Part shown: positions 49,901-61,200 of the stretch, in pieces | Layout of the letters: every line of letters starts with the position of its first letter | Position numbering within the stretch: the first letter of the stretch is position 1 | Source of the DNA: Rhodeus uyekii | Taxonomy: Eukaryota; Chordata; Actinopteri; Cypriniformes; Acheilognathidae | Assembly: GCA_037043235.1 (NCBI GenBank) | Contig: JAWRVZ010000110.1 | Location: 593,501-657,500 of the forward strand | Length of the DNA: 64,000 bases | Reading direction: 5' to 3' | Made by a program: the position numbers and the translations under genes | The notes under the pieces: model-generated | Seen by the model: only the letters and a program-made list of their open reading frames with translations | Databases searched by the model: none | What the model was told of the DNA's origin: nothing

Positions 49901-52900
49901 TGACAGTTTGTAGATTGTTGTGAATGGATGAGATTGCAATGATTCGACAGATTGACCGGTTTCACGCACAGGCCCAGAAAATTGGGAAAATGCAGCATCA
50001 CTGACTAGGGATGGGCACCGGTGCTTAAGGACTTGTAAATGACAGCATTGATTGATCTTGATGATGATTGCATATTTAAAAATGTCTGTTCTTAATATTG
50101 TGATTGTTCACAGTTGCATTATAGGCAGTTCCCTGCAGTCTGTTTGGTTAAAATAGGAGCATGGTGACGTTCTTCGTGACAGCAATTTTCAAAAGCAACT
50201 AGACAGGACATCATTTATGCTTTGGAACAGAACACGGGTCCTCAGACATGTTTTTAACTTGATACAGTGCGTTAAAGTAAAATTATGTGACCAATAATTG
50301 TCTGGTGTGTTTGGACTTTTGTGAGTTAATATAAAGGGCTTTAATTTCGTGTTTAAAGGGGTGCACATGGTTCAATCAGACAATTTCCTAAGATACTGCG
50401 CAGTCATGCCCATGCCCAATTCATTTCATTGATTTTTTCTTCTTCTTCTACCCCCCTCTTTTTTTCTTGTCTTCGAGAGGGTGTGACGACAGGGCTTTAG
50501 GAAGCGTGTGATTGGCTAGTGGTTCCACATCACCATAGAGACATTGAGGGCAGAGGCAAGGGCGAGCAGAGGAGGGTCTTATTGTTTTGTTCATTGTGTG
50601 CCTGTATGTGTTGCTCACCTGCTCTTGGCATCATTAAAACTTCAAACGAGCATTATTTCAGATTGTACTTGCTTGCTTTTTTCTTTGCAAGATTTTTTAT
50701 TATAACATAATCCAAATTCTGATGTAAGGATGCATTGAATAGATCCAAAATAAAGGTAAAAGCTTCTATTCCGAAATGCTGTTTGATTATTTTATTTTTA
50801 TCAAAGAATCCTGGAAAAATGCATTATTTTGCTTTCCACAAAAATATTAAGCAGCAAAGCTGTTTTAAGTTTAATGTAGGTTTATGATAATAAGAAACTG
50901 ATGTTATTTGAGTTCCAAATCATCATATTAGAAATTATTCTTCAAAAATCAGTAACACTGATTAATTATTTTACTACATTTACTCTATTTTTTGATCACA
51001 TAAATGCAGTCGTGAGCATAAAAATAAATACCATACAGACCCAAAACGTTTGAATGTGTATGTTGCAGAAATCACTAGCGTTTGTGCTGCAGTGTTTTTA
51101 AAAGCATCACTTTTTGTTTTAAATACAATCCTAAATACAACTCGCTTCTCTGTGAAAGATGCATGCATTGCTACCTTAGATTTTTTTCTTGTTAAAAAAA
51201 CTTCCTGAACTGTATTGCTACTCACCTTTACTCTATGGATGTAAACATGTTATATCAAAGAGAATGTGGCAAGTTGGTGGTTTTCTGTTGGAGTCGCACC
51301 CGCAGTTCTTCTCCAAGACTCAAGAATAGTGAGTCCTTGTGCATCAGCATGGTTTAAGTTATATTAATAGTTTTTGTGTGGGGGCTAGTGCTTGTGATTG
51401 GTGAGTTATTTATTTAGTGACGTGTGTATGTGATACATTGTGAGCAAGTGCGTCTCTCGGCTTAGTGTAGGTGTGTGCTCATAGCCTAACAAGTTGTAAC
51501 TGTGTTGGTTATACAATGATTAAACCATTAGAAGGAATTTATTAATTCAGAGAAGTACTGTTGTTCTGGCAACGGTTTCTCATTGTTTGATTTTCTTTTG
51601 TCTTGCAGCGGTCTGGCACGCGGCGGCGTTACCAAGACGATGGCATTTCCGACGACGAGATCGATGGAAAGAGGACTTTCGATCTGGAGGAGAAGCTGCA
51701 CAGCAGCCGCTTCAGCTCTGAGCGAGTCAAACATATGGAGGGCAAAGGTGAGAAGAGTTGCAGTTCTTAAAGAACTCATCAAAGATTCACATCTTTATAG
51801 AGCGTGTAATTTAACTTTGCCTGTCTTTGTTTTTTTTCAGACCTCACATATGAGTATGTCCAGAGGTGTGGGCTCCGGGACCCCATCATCTTTGAGAGAC
51901 CTGATGGACTTGGCATTAAGTAAGAGATTGTCCTATTTTGTCTAGGCCCTCTTACTGAAAAACCCTCCCTTTTGAGTTCCTCATGGATGACTGTTTTTAC
52001 TGTGGCTTTTTAGTTTTCTTTTTCCTTTTCATATTTCAGAACCTTTATAAAGTTTCTATGTTTCATTTTTCAGAATGCCAGATTCAGACTTCAGCGTGAA
52101 TGATGTGAAGTTGTTTGTAGGTAAGTGTTTTTGTGGTGGAAATGCTGAATTTGGCGACATGGTGAATTTCATGTCGACTCAGATCAGTGGTGCTGCTTTA
52201 GGATGCTTCAGCCTCCTCTCCCTGCTCTTCTTTGTTAACAGGAAGTCGGCGGATGATTGACGTGATGGATGTGTCCACTCAGAAGGGCACAGAGATGTCA
52301 ATGGCCCAGTGGAGGCGCTACTATGAGACTCCTCCCTCTCAGAGAGAGAAGCTTTATAATGTTATCAGTCTTGAATTTAGCCACACTAAACTAGAGAGCC
52401 TCGTCAAAAGACCTGCCACGGTAGGAACCTTAGCGCTTAGATGTGCCAAAAATGCTAATATTTGCACCAGTCTGTGATCGCCAAAAATGTTTCCATGTTG
52501 TCACAGGTGGACATGATTGATTGGGTGGACAACATGTGGCCACGACACTTAAAAGAAAGGCAAAGAGATTCCACAAACTCCATCATGGAAATGCAATATC
52601 CCAAAGTGCAGAAGTGAGCATTTCTTAGATCGTTCAATATAAGCCTGTATTTATTAAGCTTGATCTCATTTCATGTTTTGTGAAGTAATTATACTGTAAT
52701 AAATTGCTAATTAAAAGCTTTTTTTAATTACAAAAATTAAGGAGCAATTTTTATAGTGCAAGTAAATCTTTGTGTAGCTTTCATCTTGATTGCACAAATT
52801 TGCACCCTGTTCTGCTGTCATTGTTTGCGAGTTGGAAAGTTTTGAAGTTCAAGGGCATTCCAGTGGGTGGTATCTGAGCACTAGAGTGAGAGGACTATTC

Positions 52901-55900
52901 TTGTTTGGTGCAATAAATCGGCCACATCCAATACCTGTGTGTCTGACTCTTGACTGCTGCCATCTGGCATCGCAGAGTGCGTTTGTTATAACGCATTGCA
53001 AACAGATTGTAATGCTCTAACGAAATATAAATTGATCATTTGTTGTAACAATTTTATGGTCCTTTTATATAACTTAGTCATTTCAGAGCAGTCTTTCTCA
53101 GCCATGTTCAAGGGAGTGCTAAATATCACAATGGTTGATGACACGCACTAATGGTCTAACAAAATGTAGTGTTTTATTACATTTGACTGTACCAACCTGT
53201 ATTTATGAGCTCTTGAACTCTAGATGGGTGACCGTATAATCCGCTGCTCTGTTGCACTTTTTTCCCAGTAGGCGTAGATTTTCTTAGCCATGTCCGTTTG
53301 ATTCTAAAATGTTTGCCCACATTATTAAATGTCTTTATAGAAAACAAATCATTTTGTTATGAGCTTGTGTGAATTATTATGCTCCTGGTAACATGTGCAT
53401 AGTTCAAATCAGCACCAATCTACACAACAAAGCTCAACTCAATTTAATTTTTAGAGCTTTGTAATAACTTCCAATTGCGATCTAAAGGGGAGTTATAATA
53501 TGCAGAAATAAAGTATTTAAAGCTTTTTATATTGGCTATTAAACTGTTGTTGTAATCTTTTGTTAGCTTCATGTTTCGTCTGTACAAATGTTTCTGTTCG
53601 GTATTTATGTATGGAGCCAGAATGCAGAGCTTTACAGAATCTTTGTCATAGAAAGGTTACGCTATGACCACATAATAATGAAAGATCAGTGGCCAATTCT
53701 CTTGTCTGGGAGTCGATTGACCCGGAAGAGAGGCAGAGCCAGTGAGCTCATCACTGATCTTATATTTTAGTGGAAAATTAATAGTAATGACCGTTCTTTC
53801 TGAAGAAATATTAAGGAAACATTTTTTGGACTAAATGCTAAATTGATGCGGCATGATTCGATCACCCATAAAATGGAGATGCAATTGAATGCGTCTCTTT
53901 ATTTCCTTTGAAATGCCAATAACCACTGGTTTGGTTTTGCATGTGTGATATGTAATCCTCACAGAGAATAAAATTACTATCACTGTAACTGAATTCAAAA
54001 GTTTTTAGACCCAACCAATGACAGCAGACCAGAAAGCAAATGTATGAGTGTGATAAGTGCACAAAAGAAAAATAAAATTTACTTGCACTACAGAGTTTTA
54101 TCCATTGTCTTAAGAAGCCTTTTTATGTGCAATTTTCTATTTTTTTAATTTATTTCAATATAGTTTTCTCTCAAAACCATTTAATTTGATTGCATTAAAA
54201 AGACAAAGGTATGTCTGCATTCACTAGGAAATACGTTTTGTTAAATTTTCAATCCTACCAGTAATTATCACCATGTTCCGTTTCTAACACAGCTCTCTTT
54301 GTTCATTTTATTTTTTATTAACCAAACAGTCCTCTTTCAAATTTGCCTGTTCTGTGTGCAGGTACTGCTTAATGAGTGTGCAGGGCTGTTACACAGATTT
54401 CCACATAGACTTTGGAGGCACATCTGTGTGGTACCACATACTGCGGGGCTGCAAGGTCAGAAAATTGTTTATATACACTAGTTTAAAAGTTTGGTGTCCA
54501 TGAGATTTAAAAAAATATTTTTGAAAGTAGTATCTAATACGCATTAAGGCTGCATTAATCTGATCAAAGATGCAGTAAAAATACACTGACATAGTTTTTT
54601 TCTATTTTAAAATGTAATCTATTCCTGTGATTGGAATTGAAAAAAAGGGAATAGAAGGTTCAACTGTTTATTTGAAATAGGAACATTTTGTTACATTGTG
54701 AAAGGTCTGTCACTTTTGCTCAATTTTATGCATCCTTACTGAAAAAAGGAATCAATGATAACATTTTACAATAGTTAACATTGTTTGCATTACTGTATTG
54801 CATTACTGACTACATTACACTACATGAACTAATATTGAAAAATACTTTTACCTTTAGTTGGTTAATTTAGACTTTTACTGTTTATTAAAATCATTGTTTT
54901 ATGATTATAATTTTAATTAATTATAATAAATTGTATTAACATTTTTACAGTGCTGAAATCTTTGATATGAGTTTAGCATAGACACTTGAGATGTGATGAT
55001 GCAAAAGGATCTCTTATGCTTTTATATCTGATAATTAGTTTGCTGTCAAAATGCCCAAAATGTTTTTAGCCTAGATTTACCCTGATTGCTTGTCTGCTAC
55101 AGGTGTTTTGGTTAATCCCACCCACACCACAAAACCTGGAGCTTTATGAGAACTGGGTGTTGTCAGGAAAACAAGGCGACATCTTTCTTGGTGACAAGGC
55201 CACTGATTGCCAGAGGATTGAGCTCAAGCAGGGCTACACGTTCATTATTCCATCGGGTAAGCATATGCAGACCAGCCTGCGTTAATATACATTAAGAGAA
55301 AACTAGATTATTCTGTGTACATATGTACTTGAAATACCTGAGATTACAATGTGATTTCATGGTATTTGATTAGTTTAAGTCAGGGGCTGTCAGTAATTAT
55401 TTTTATTTTTTGGTATTTGAATAATTTATTTGTGGAAATAAGTATTATAAATAATATAAGTATATATATGAAAATGATCTATTAATGCAGTTCATGGGTT
55501 CTTGTTCAATTTGCAGGTTAGTCGACCCGAGTAAATGGGAATCAAGGATTGTTTTTAAATCCAGTACTCTAATCGAGGAATTGTGTTAGCCATGTCTTTG
55601 TTTTGTTTTAGGTTGGATTCATGCGGTGTACACACCAGTGGACACGCTTGTATTTGGTGGGAATTTTCTACATAGTTTTAACATCCCAATGCAACTGCAC
55701 ATCTCCAGCATTGAGGACAGGACAAGGGTGAGCCCAACATTTCACTGCAGTGATTGCTTTTTTTCAGTTCTTTTATAACTTGCATACCTGTTTATGGTCT
55801 TTTTAATCTCAAAAGAACACGTCTGGGTCATATTTGATCCTAAGTTTATAAGAAAATGCATTGTGCAATAGAATAAAGCCGCTGCAAAAAAAAAAAAAAG

Positions 55901-58163
55901 TGCACCATTTTGCTTTGTTACATTACAGTGGAACCCACTTATCTCGAGCTCGGTTTACTCATCAACCCTATTATGTCGACGTTTTTGAAGTGGAACAACC
56001 AAATTCCCTCATTGTCTTAGCATTTTCTTATTGGTTATGTCGATTATTTTATGTCGCTGAACCCTGATATCTCAAGCACAAAAGAGGGACAAAGTCGCCA
56101 CTTAACATTGGTTATTTCGATCCCCGTGACTAATGATAGTACCATGTTCACTGCGTATGTTCGCGTTGCACGTGCATCACGGTCCGTATAGTCGCTCGCT
56201 CCAATGACGCTTCACTCACTCTTGCGGCGCAGTGCCGTCCAGGCGCAGAAGAACTCGCGCAAAAAGTCTTACAGATGCTATCTTGGAAGAGGAGGCGCAG
56301 GAGTTCGCCATTACTGTCCAGGAATTCCCAGATTACATTGACAAAGACGTTGTTACTGATAAAAGCATTTGTTTTCAAGCAGACCGTTAAAGGCAAAAAG
56401 CAACAAAGCATTTTAGACTTTGTAAAGAAACCATATTAACCTTTTCAGTACTGCTTCTTTGCAATATTTTTTAGAACGTGTCAGAGCGAAATGACTGTTA
56501 TGAGCGAATGTGTTTGTGTGTTGTGACTGTGTTGGAGAATATAATTAAAGGTTTGTATTGAGAATCGAATGTGTTTTTTATTGTATACTGGTAAATCTCT
56601 GCTGTTAGTTGGTGCATATATAAGCCATATTGGCTTTTGGTTATCTCGATCATCGGTTATCTCAATGCTTTTTTGCAACCCCCTAGGCCGTCGACATAAC
56701 CGGGTTCCACTGTATCTTGATAACAGCAATGATACATCTCCTCATTTCTCATCATAATAAAGAGGGGAAGTTATTTTGTTACTTTAATCCAATGAATTGT
56801 ATATGTTTCAATGCTAAAAAATAATAATGGTAGTATTTCTTGTACTGAAGTTTTTTTTTTTTCTGATTTTAATATAAACAAAACCTTTGTGTCCGGACAG
56901 GATGATTTTCCTAACTCCTTTACGGTAATGAGAATGTGATGTTTTTCTCATAATTATTGGAAATTTGGTAGGAAAATGTGTCATGTTTTTGAAAATAATG
57001 CAACTGAAAATCATAGCGATCTCTGGTCATCCTCAGGTGCCTGCTAAGTTCCGGTATCCGTTCTATTATGAGATGGGCTGGTATGTTTTGGAGCGTTATC
57101 TGTACAGCATGACCAACACATCGTACCTCATCCCTGAGTTCCAAAAATACTCTCTGGGCATCGGTTAGTACATTAATAACACATTCACACCCACGTAGAT
57201 TTGCTTGTAATGAGCACAGATGAGTTAAACTGTCTTTTTTCTCTGATACTAATACATAGGCTTGAAGATGGAAAGCTCGGGCTGTGAGGTATTAAATGGC
57301 CACACTAAAGAGGAAAGAGATGACAACAATGCTCCCATTCCACCTAGTGGGCCAGGGGTGAAGCTTCACTTGACTCCCTTAGAGCTGGAAGGGTTGTGGA
57401 ACTTGGTAGGGAAGTTGGAGTCACTGCCTTCACATAAGAAGTGTGTTCCTTCAGGAATACACAATGCTGCTGCCCTGCTACACGACATACGGGTCAGAAC
57501 TCATGCTCATTATGCTTTTATTTTTGGATATGGTTATTCTAATTCACTTGCTGGTGTGTTGTTTGTGAAGCTGTATCACAAGATTTTCTTGTAAATGTTA
57601 CTTAAGTTTAGGGCTGTCACTGTTTCCTTTTAGGGCTGTTCCTCGATTAAATTCGAGTACTCTATTTACACGCATATAGGTTATGGCTGCATTCACAGTG
57701 CAACACAAACTGCTGTCATTTAACTGTTGTGGAGAGCCTCAAACTTCATCTGTGCATATGCTGTGAGTTTGTGTTGCTTATAACCTTTATCTGGTATCAC
57801 ATTGTGTGCCATTTCATCAGATTTGTAAGGTAAATCATTTATAAACCTATGCCACATCAGTATGTTTCTAAACCCTAACCCTAATAATGCATGATTTGAT
57901 GTCCACATATTCTTCAAAAAAAGTTACAGAGGCTGTTGCATTTTTATTGTGAAGTGGCCACTTGGCCAACATTAAACAATGATTTGATCATGCTTTAAAG
58001 TGTAACAACAACAGACTTTTGGCGCTTTCTACAATTTTTTTTTTTTTTTTTTTTTTTTTTACTATACAAAATGTATAGTACATTGTCTATATTATGCACG
58101 TTAACAGTGTTGTTCTATCAAACCTTAAGGTTACTTTATTTTAACACTTTATTTGAATCAAGT

Positions 58164-58209
<46 letters not shown>

Positions 58210-61200
58210 GTAATACCTCGGTTTACGAGTTTAATTACCGTATTTTCCGCACTATAAGGCGCACCCAAAAGACTTGATTTTGTTCAAAAATCGTCGGTGC
58301 GCCTTATAGTCCGGTGCGCCTTATCTATGGACTGAGTTCCAAACTCTATAAAATTGTTTTTGGGTGATTTTGATAAGCGCTCAGCTTGATTGACTGTCGG
58401 ACCATTTCACACTGACACAGTGATAAACCAATCACAGAACATTATGTAATACCATATGCTTACCTCCTGAAATCTGACTCCCTGTCACTCTGCGCTTCCT
58501 GGAGCATATTCCCTTATCAATCCATGTTTTCACACAGCAAACACCCAGAACGCGCAAGCGGGGTAAAGTTAGTTTTGTTTTTTATATTCCTCACACATTC
58601 AGCATAAAATGGCAATAACTCTAAAAGGACTCACTCAAAAAAAAAATCTTAACAATGTATACTTATGGATACATATGTCTTAATGTTTCACAAGCTTATT
58701 TTTCATTATTTCCGCTAGATATAATGAGCAAGGAGCCGTAAAACCCGTCTGAATGTGAGTTTCACCTGAAAAGCTTGTCTCTTTGCCGAGATGTGAGTAA
58801 GGGACCGTGGGAAAAGTGCAATTTCCTTATGGAGAAAGCTATTGGTAAAAGAAAGGTAAATTTGGACATGCAATTCACTTTTTGAAAAGACAGGTTTAAA
58901 CGTTGTCCACTGTGTCCCTTTAATGAATGCCACTGGTCTCATGTCTACACACACTTAAATTATAGCAGAAATCGAAAAGAACTTGCACTTTTCCCACGGT
59001 CCCTTACGCACAGCTCATCAAAGAGCAAGCTTTCCCGGCGAAACACACATTCAGACGGGCTTTACGGCTCAGTGCTCATTATATACAGCCAAAAAATGAA
59101 ATGGAAGCTTGTGAAACATTAAGATATATTTCTTTTTTGTGATAAGGTTGTTAAGATTTTTTTTGTGTGAGTCGTTTTGGAGTTATTGCCATTTATCGTT
59201 GAATGTATGACATATCGAAAACAAAACAAACTTTACCCCGCTGAACGAGCACAGGTTTTGAGTACTTAAATTAATACAAAGAGAACAAAATAATGTGTAT
59301 AAAGGATGTGAGATGGCTTGAAACTGTAAACTTCCTGAGCTTTGTCAGGATGAGAGATAAAGACACCAGCAAAACTGTTGATTTTCTTGAATAGCAGGAA
59401 CGAAGCATAATTGAACTTAGCTTTCGTTTTTAACTTTTCTATTTTATATCATTGTTTTAATTTTTTTCGATTTGTATTCTTTATTTTTGATCACTTTTCA
59501 TGCTTTTTTCGTTTAGTAAAAACTGTAATTTTCTTGAATAGCAGGAACTAAGCATAACTGAACTTAGCTTTCGTTTTTTTTTTACTTTTCTATTTTATAT
59601 GATTGTTTTGATTTTTTTCGATTTGTATTCTTTATTTTTGATCACTTTTCATGCTTTTTTCGTTTAATAAAAACTGTAATTTTCTTGAATAGCAGGAACT
59701 AAGCATAACTGAACTTAGCTTTCATTTTTTTCTATTTTATATCATTGTTTTGATTTTTTCGATTTGTATTTATTTTCGATCACTTTTCATGCTTTTTTCG
59801 TTTAATAAAAACTGTAATTTTCTTGAATAGCAGGAACTAAGCATAAGTGAACTTAGCTTTGGTTTTTTTTTTTACTTTTCTATTTTATATTGTTGTTTTG
59901 ATTTTTTTCGATTTGTATTTGTTACTTTTGATCACTTTCCTTACCTTTTTTCGCCTGATTACCCTAACTTTCACTTTCACTTGGCGCAGACCTTTTGACG
60001 AAATATCTGTGGAGGGACATCTGCTTCTCCTTTATCCACAACAACAGAAGTCTCTCCATCTCATCATTTATATTCGAACACAACTTCAATATAATCCTCA
60101 CGCCCTTGGAAGGATTTACATTCTTGATAACATCGTTCTGCTTTAGGATGGTACATATCTTGGATGTACTGCGATCATAAGTGCGAGCTAGATCTCTCAC
60201 GCGGCACCGCGCTCATATTTATCCACAATTTCATGCTTCATTTCCATTGTCATCATGCGTTTCTTCTTTTCACTACCATCCTTACTACTTACTTTCTTAG
60301 AATTCGTCGCTATTATGAAGAATAATGCACAAAATAGAGAGAAAAATATCTACCGTATTCGCGGATGACTCGTACAAGTCAGTGAACACAAGAAGTGCCT
60401 CGGCCTCAGTACTCTAATATTTACTCCTATATAGAAGCAAAAATCTGCCCGAAGGCTTGCTCATATCTTGGAATACTCATATGTAGAGTCTCTACAGGAA
60501 AGCTGCATCTTCCAGGGGCTGCACACTGCCACGTGCTTCTGTCTAATCACTACACCAGGAAAATTGCCAAGCTGTTCAATTCAGACACAGAAGATGATGA
60601 CTTTGATTGATTAAAACAATGTGAGCGTATTGTTATACAGTAGAATAAAGTTCAGTAAAACTCACTGTTTTGCTTCCATCAGCTTTTTGTAGACCATATG
60701 TTTTACCGTGCGCCTTATAATGCGGTGCGCCTTGTGTGCGGACTAAGTACAAAACTGGAGCGGCGGGCGAGGCTGCGCCTTATACTCCGGTGCGCCTTAT
60801 GGTGCGGAAAATACAATACAATGCACGAGCTTGTAACTCAAAATGCTCGTACACCAAAACAATTTTCCCCATAAGAATGCAATAAAAATCACTCTATTTG
60901 TTTTACACGACTATAAATGCCCATTTGAAATATTTTTTTTGTTTTATCCTATTAATTACAGTTAAAATTATAACCATTAAGATCTCATATAAATACTAAT
61001 TAGCAATTGACAATTAAACTCTAAAAATACTTGACAATTTACTGTAACGTGCGCTTTGAGTAGCGTCACTGCTAGCATGAAGGAGACGAGAGGAGGTGGT
61101 TTTACTGCTTAGAGGGAGAATTTTGTACCCTCTTTATTACTCCTCTTGAGAGCCATTGTCTATATGCTGTACTGTACGTATACATTTCACAATTTTAACA

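Larger units (their letters stand above)
58243..60811. mobile_element. pogo-type element nested in Tigger-like copy 2
   Basis: The ends TTTTCCGCACTATAAGGCGC and inverse (gcgccttatggtgcggaaaa) are flanked by TA at 58241-58242 and 60812-60813. Subterminal copies of ggtgcgccttat occur several times near both ends. Inside are a palindrome (58557-59242), a tandem array (59371-59960) and a minus-strand pogo-like DNA-binding domain remnant (59964-60290). It is about 2.6 kb and not autonomous. Confidence 0.8.

Noticed and set aside
58715..58954. 79-codon minus-strand ORF
   Set aside because: It falls within the palindrome arms, has no family resemblance and no splice context.
60395..60610. 71-codon ORF ending NSDTEDDDFD as a separate gene
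   Set aside because: It lies in the nested pogo-type element and its acidic tail resembles transposase C-termini. It is on the opposite strand to the N-terminal remnant, so the element is rearranged.
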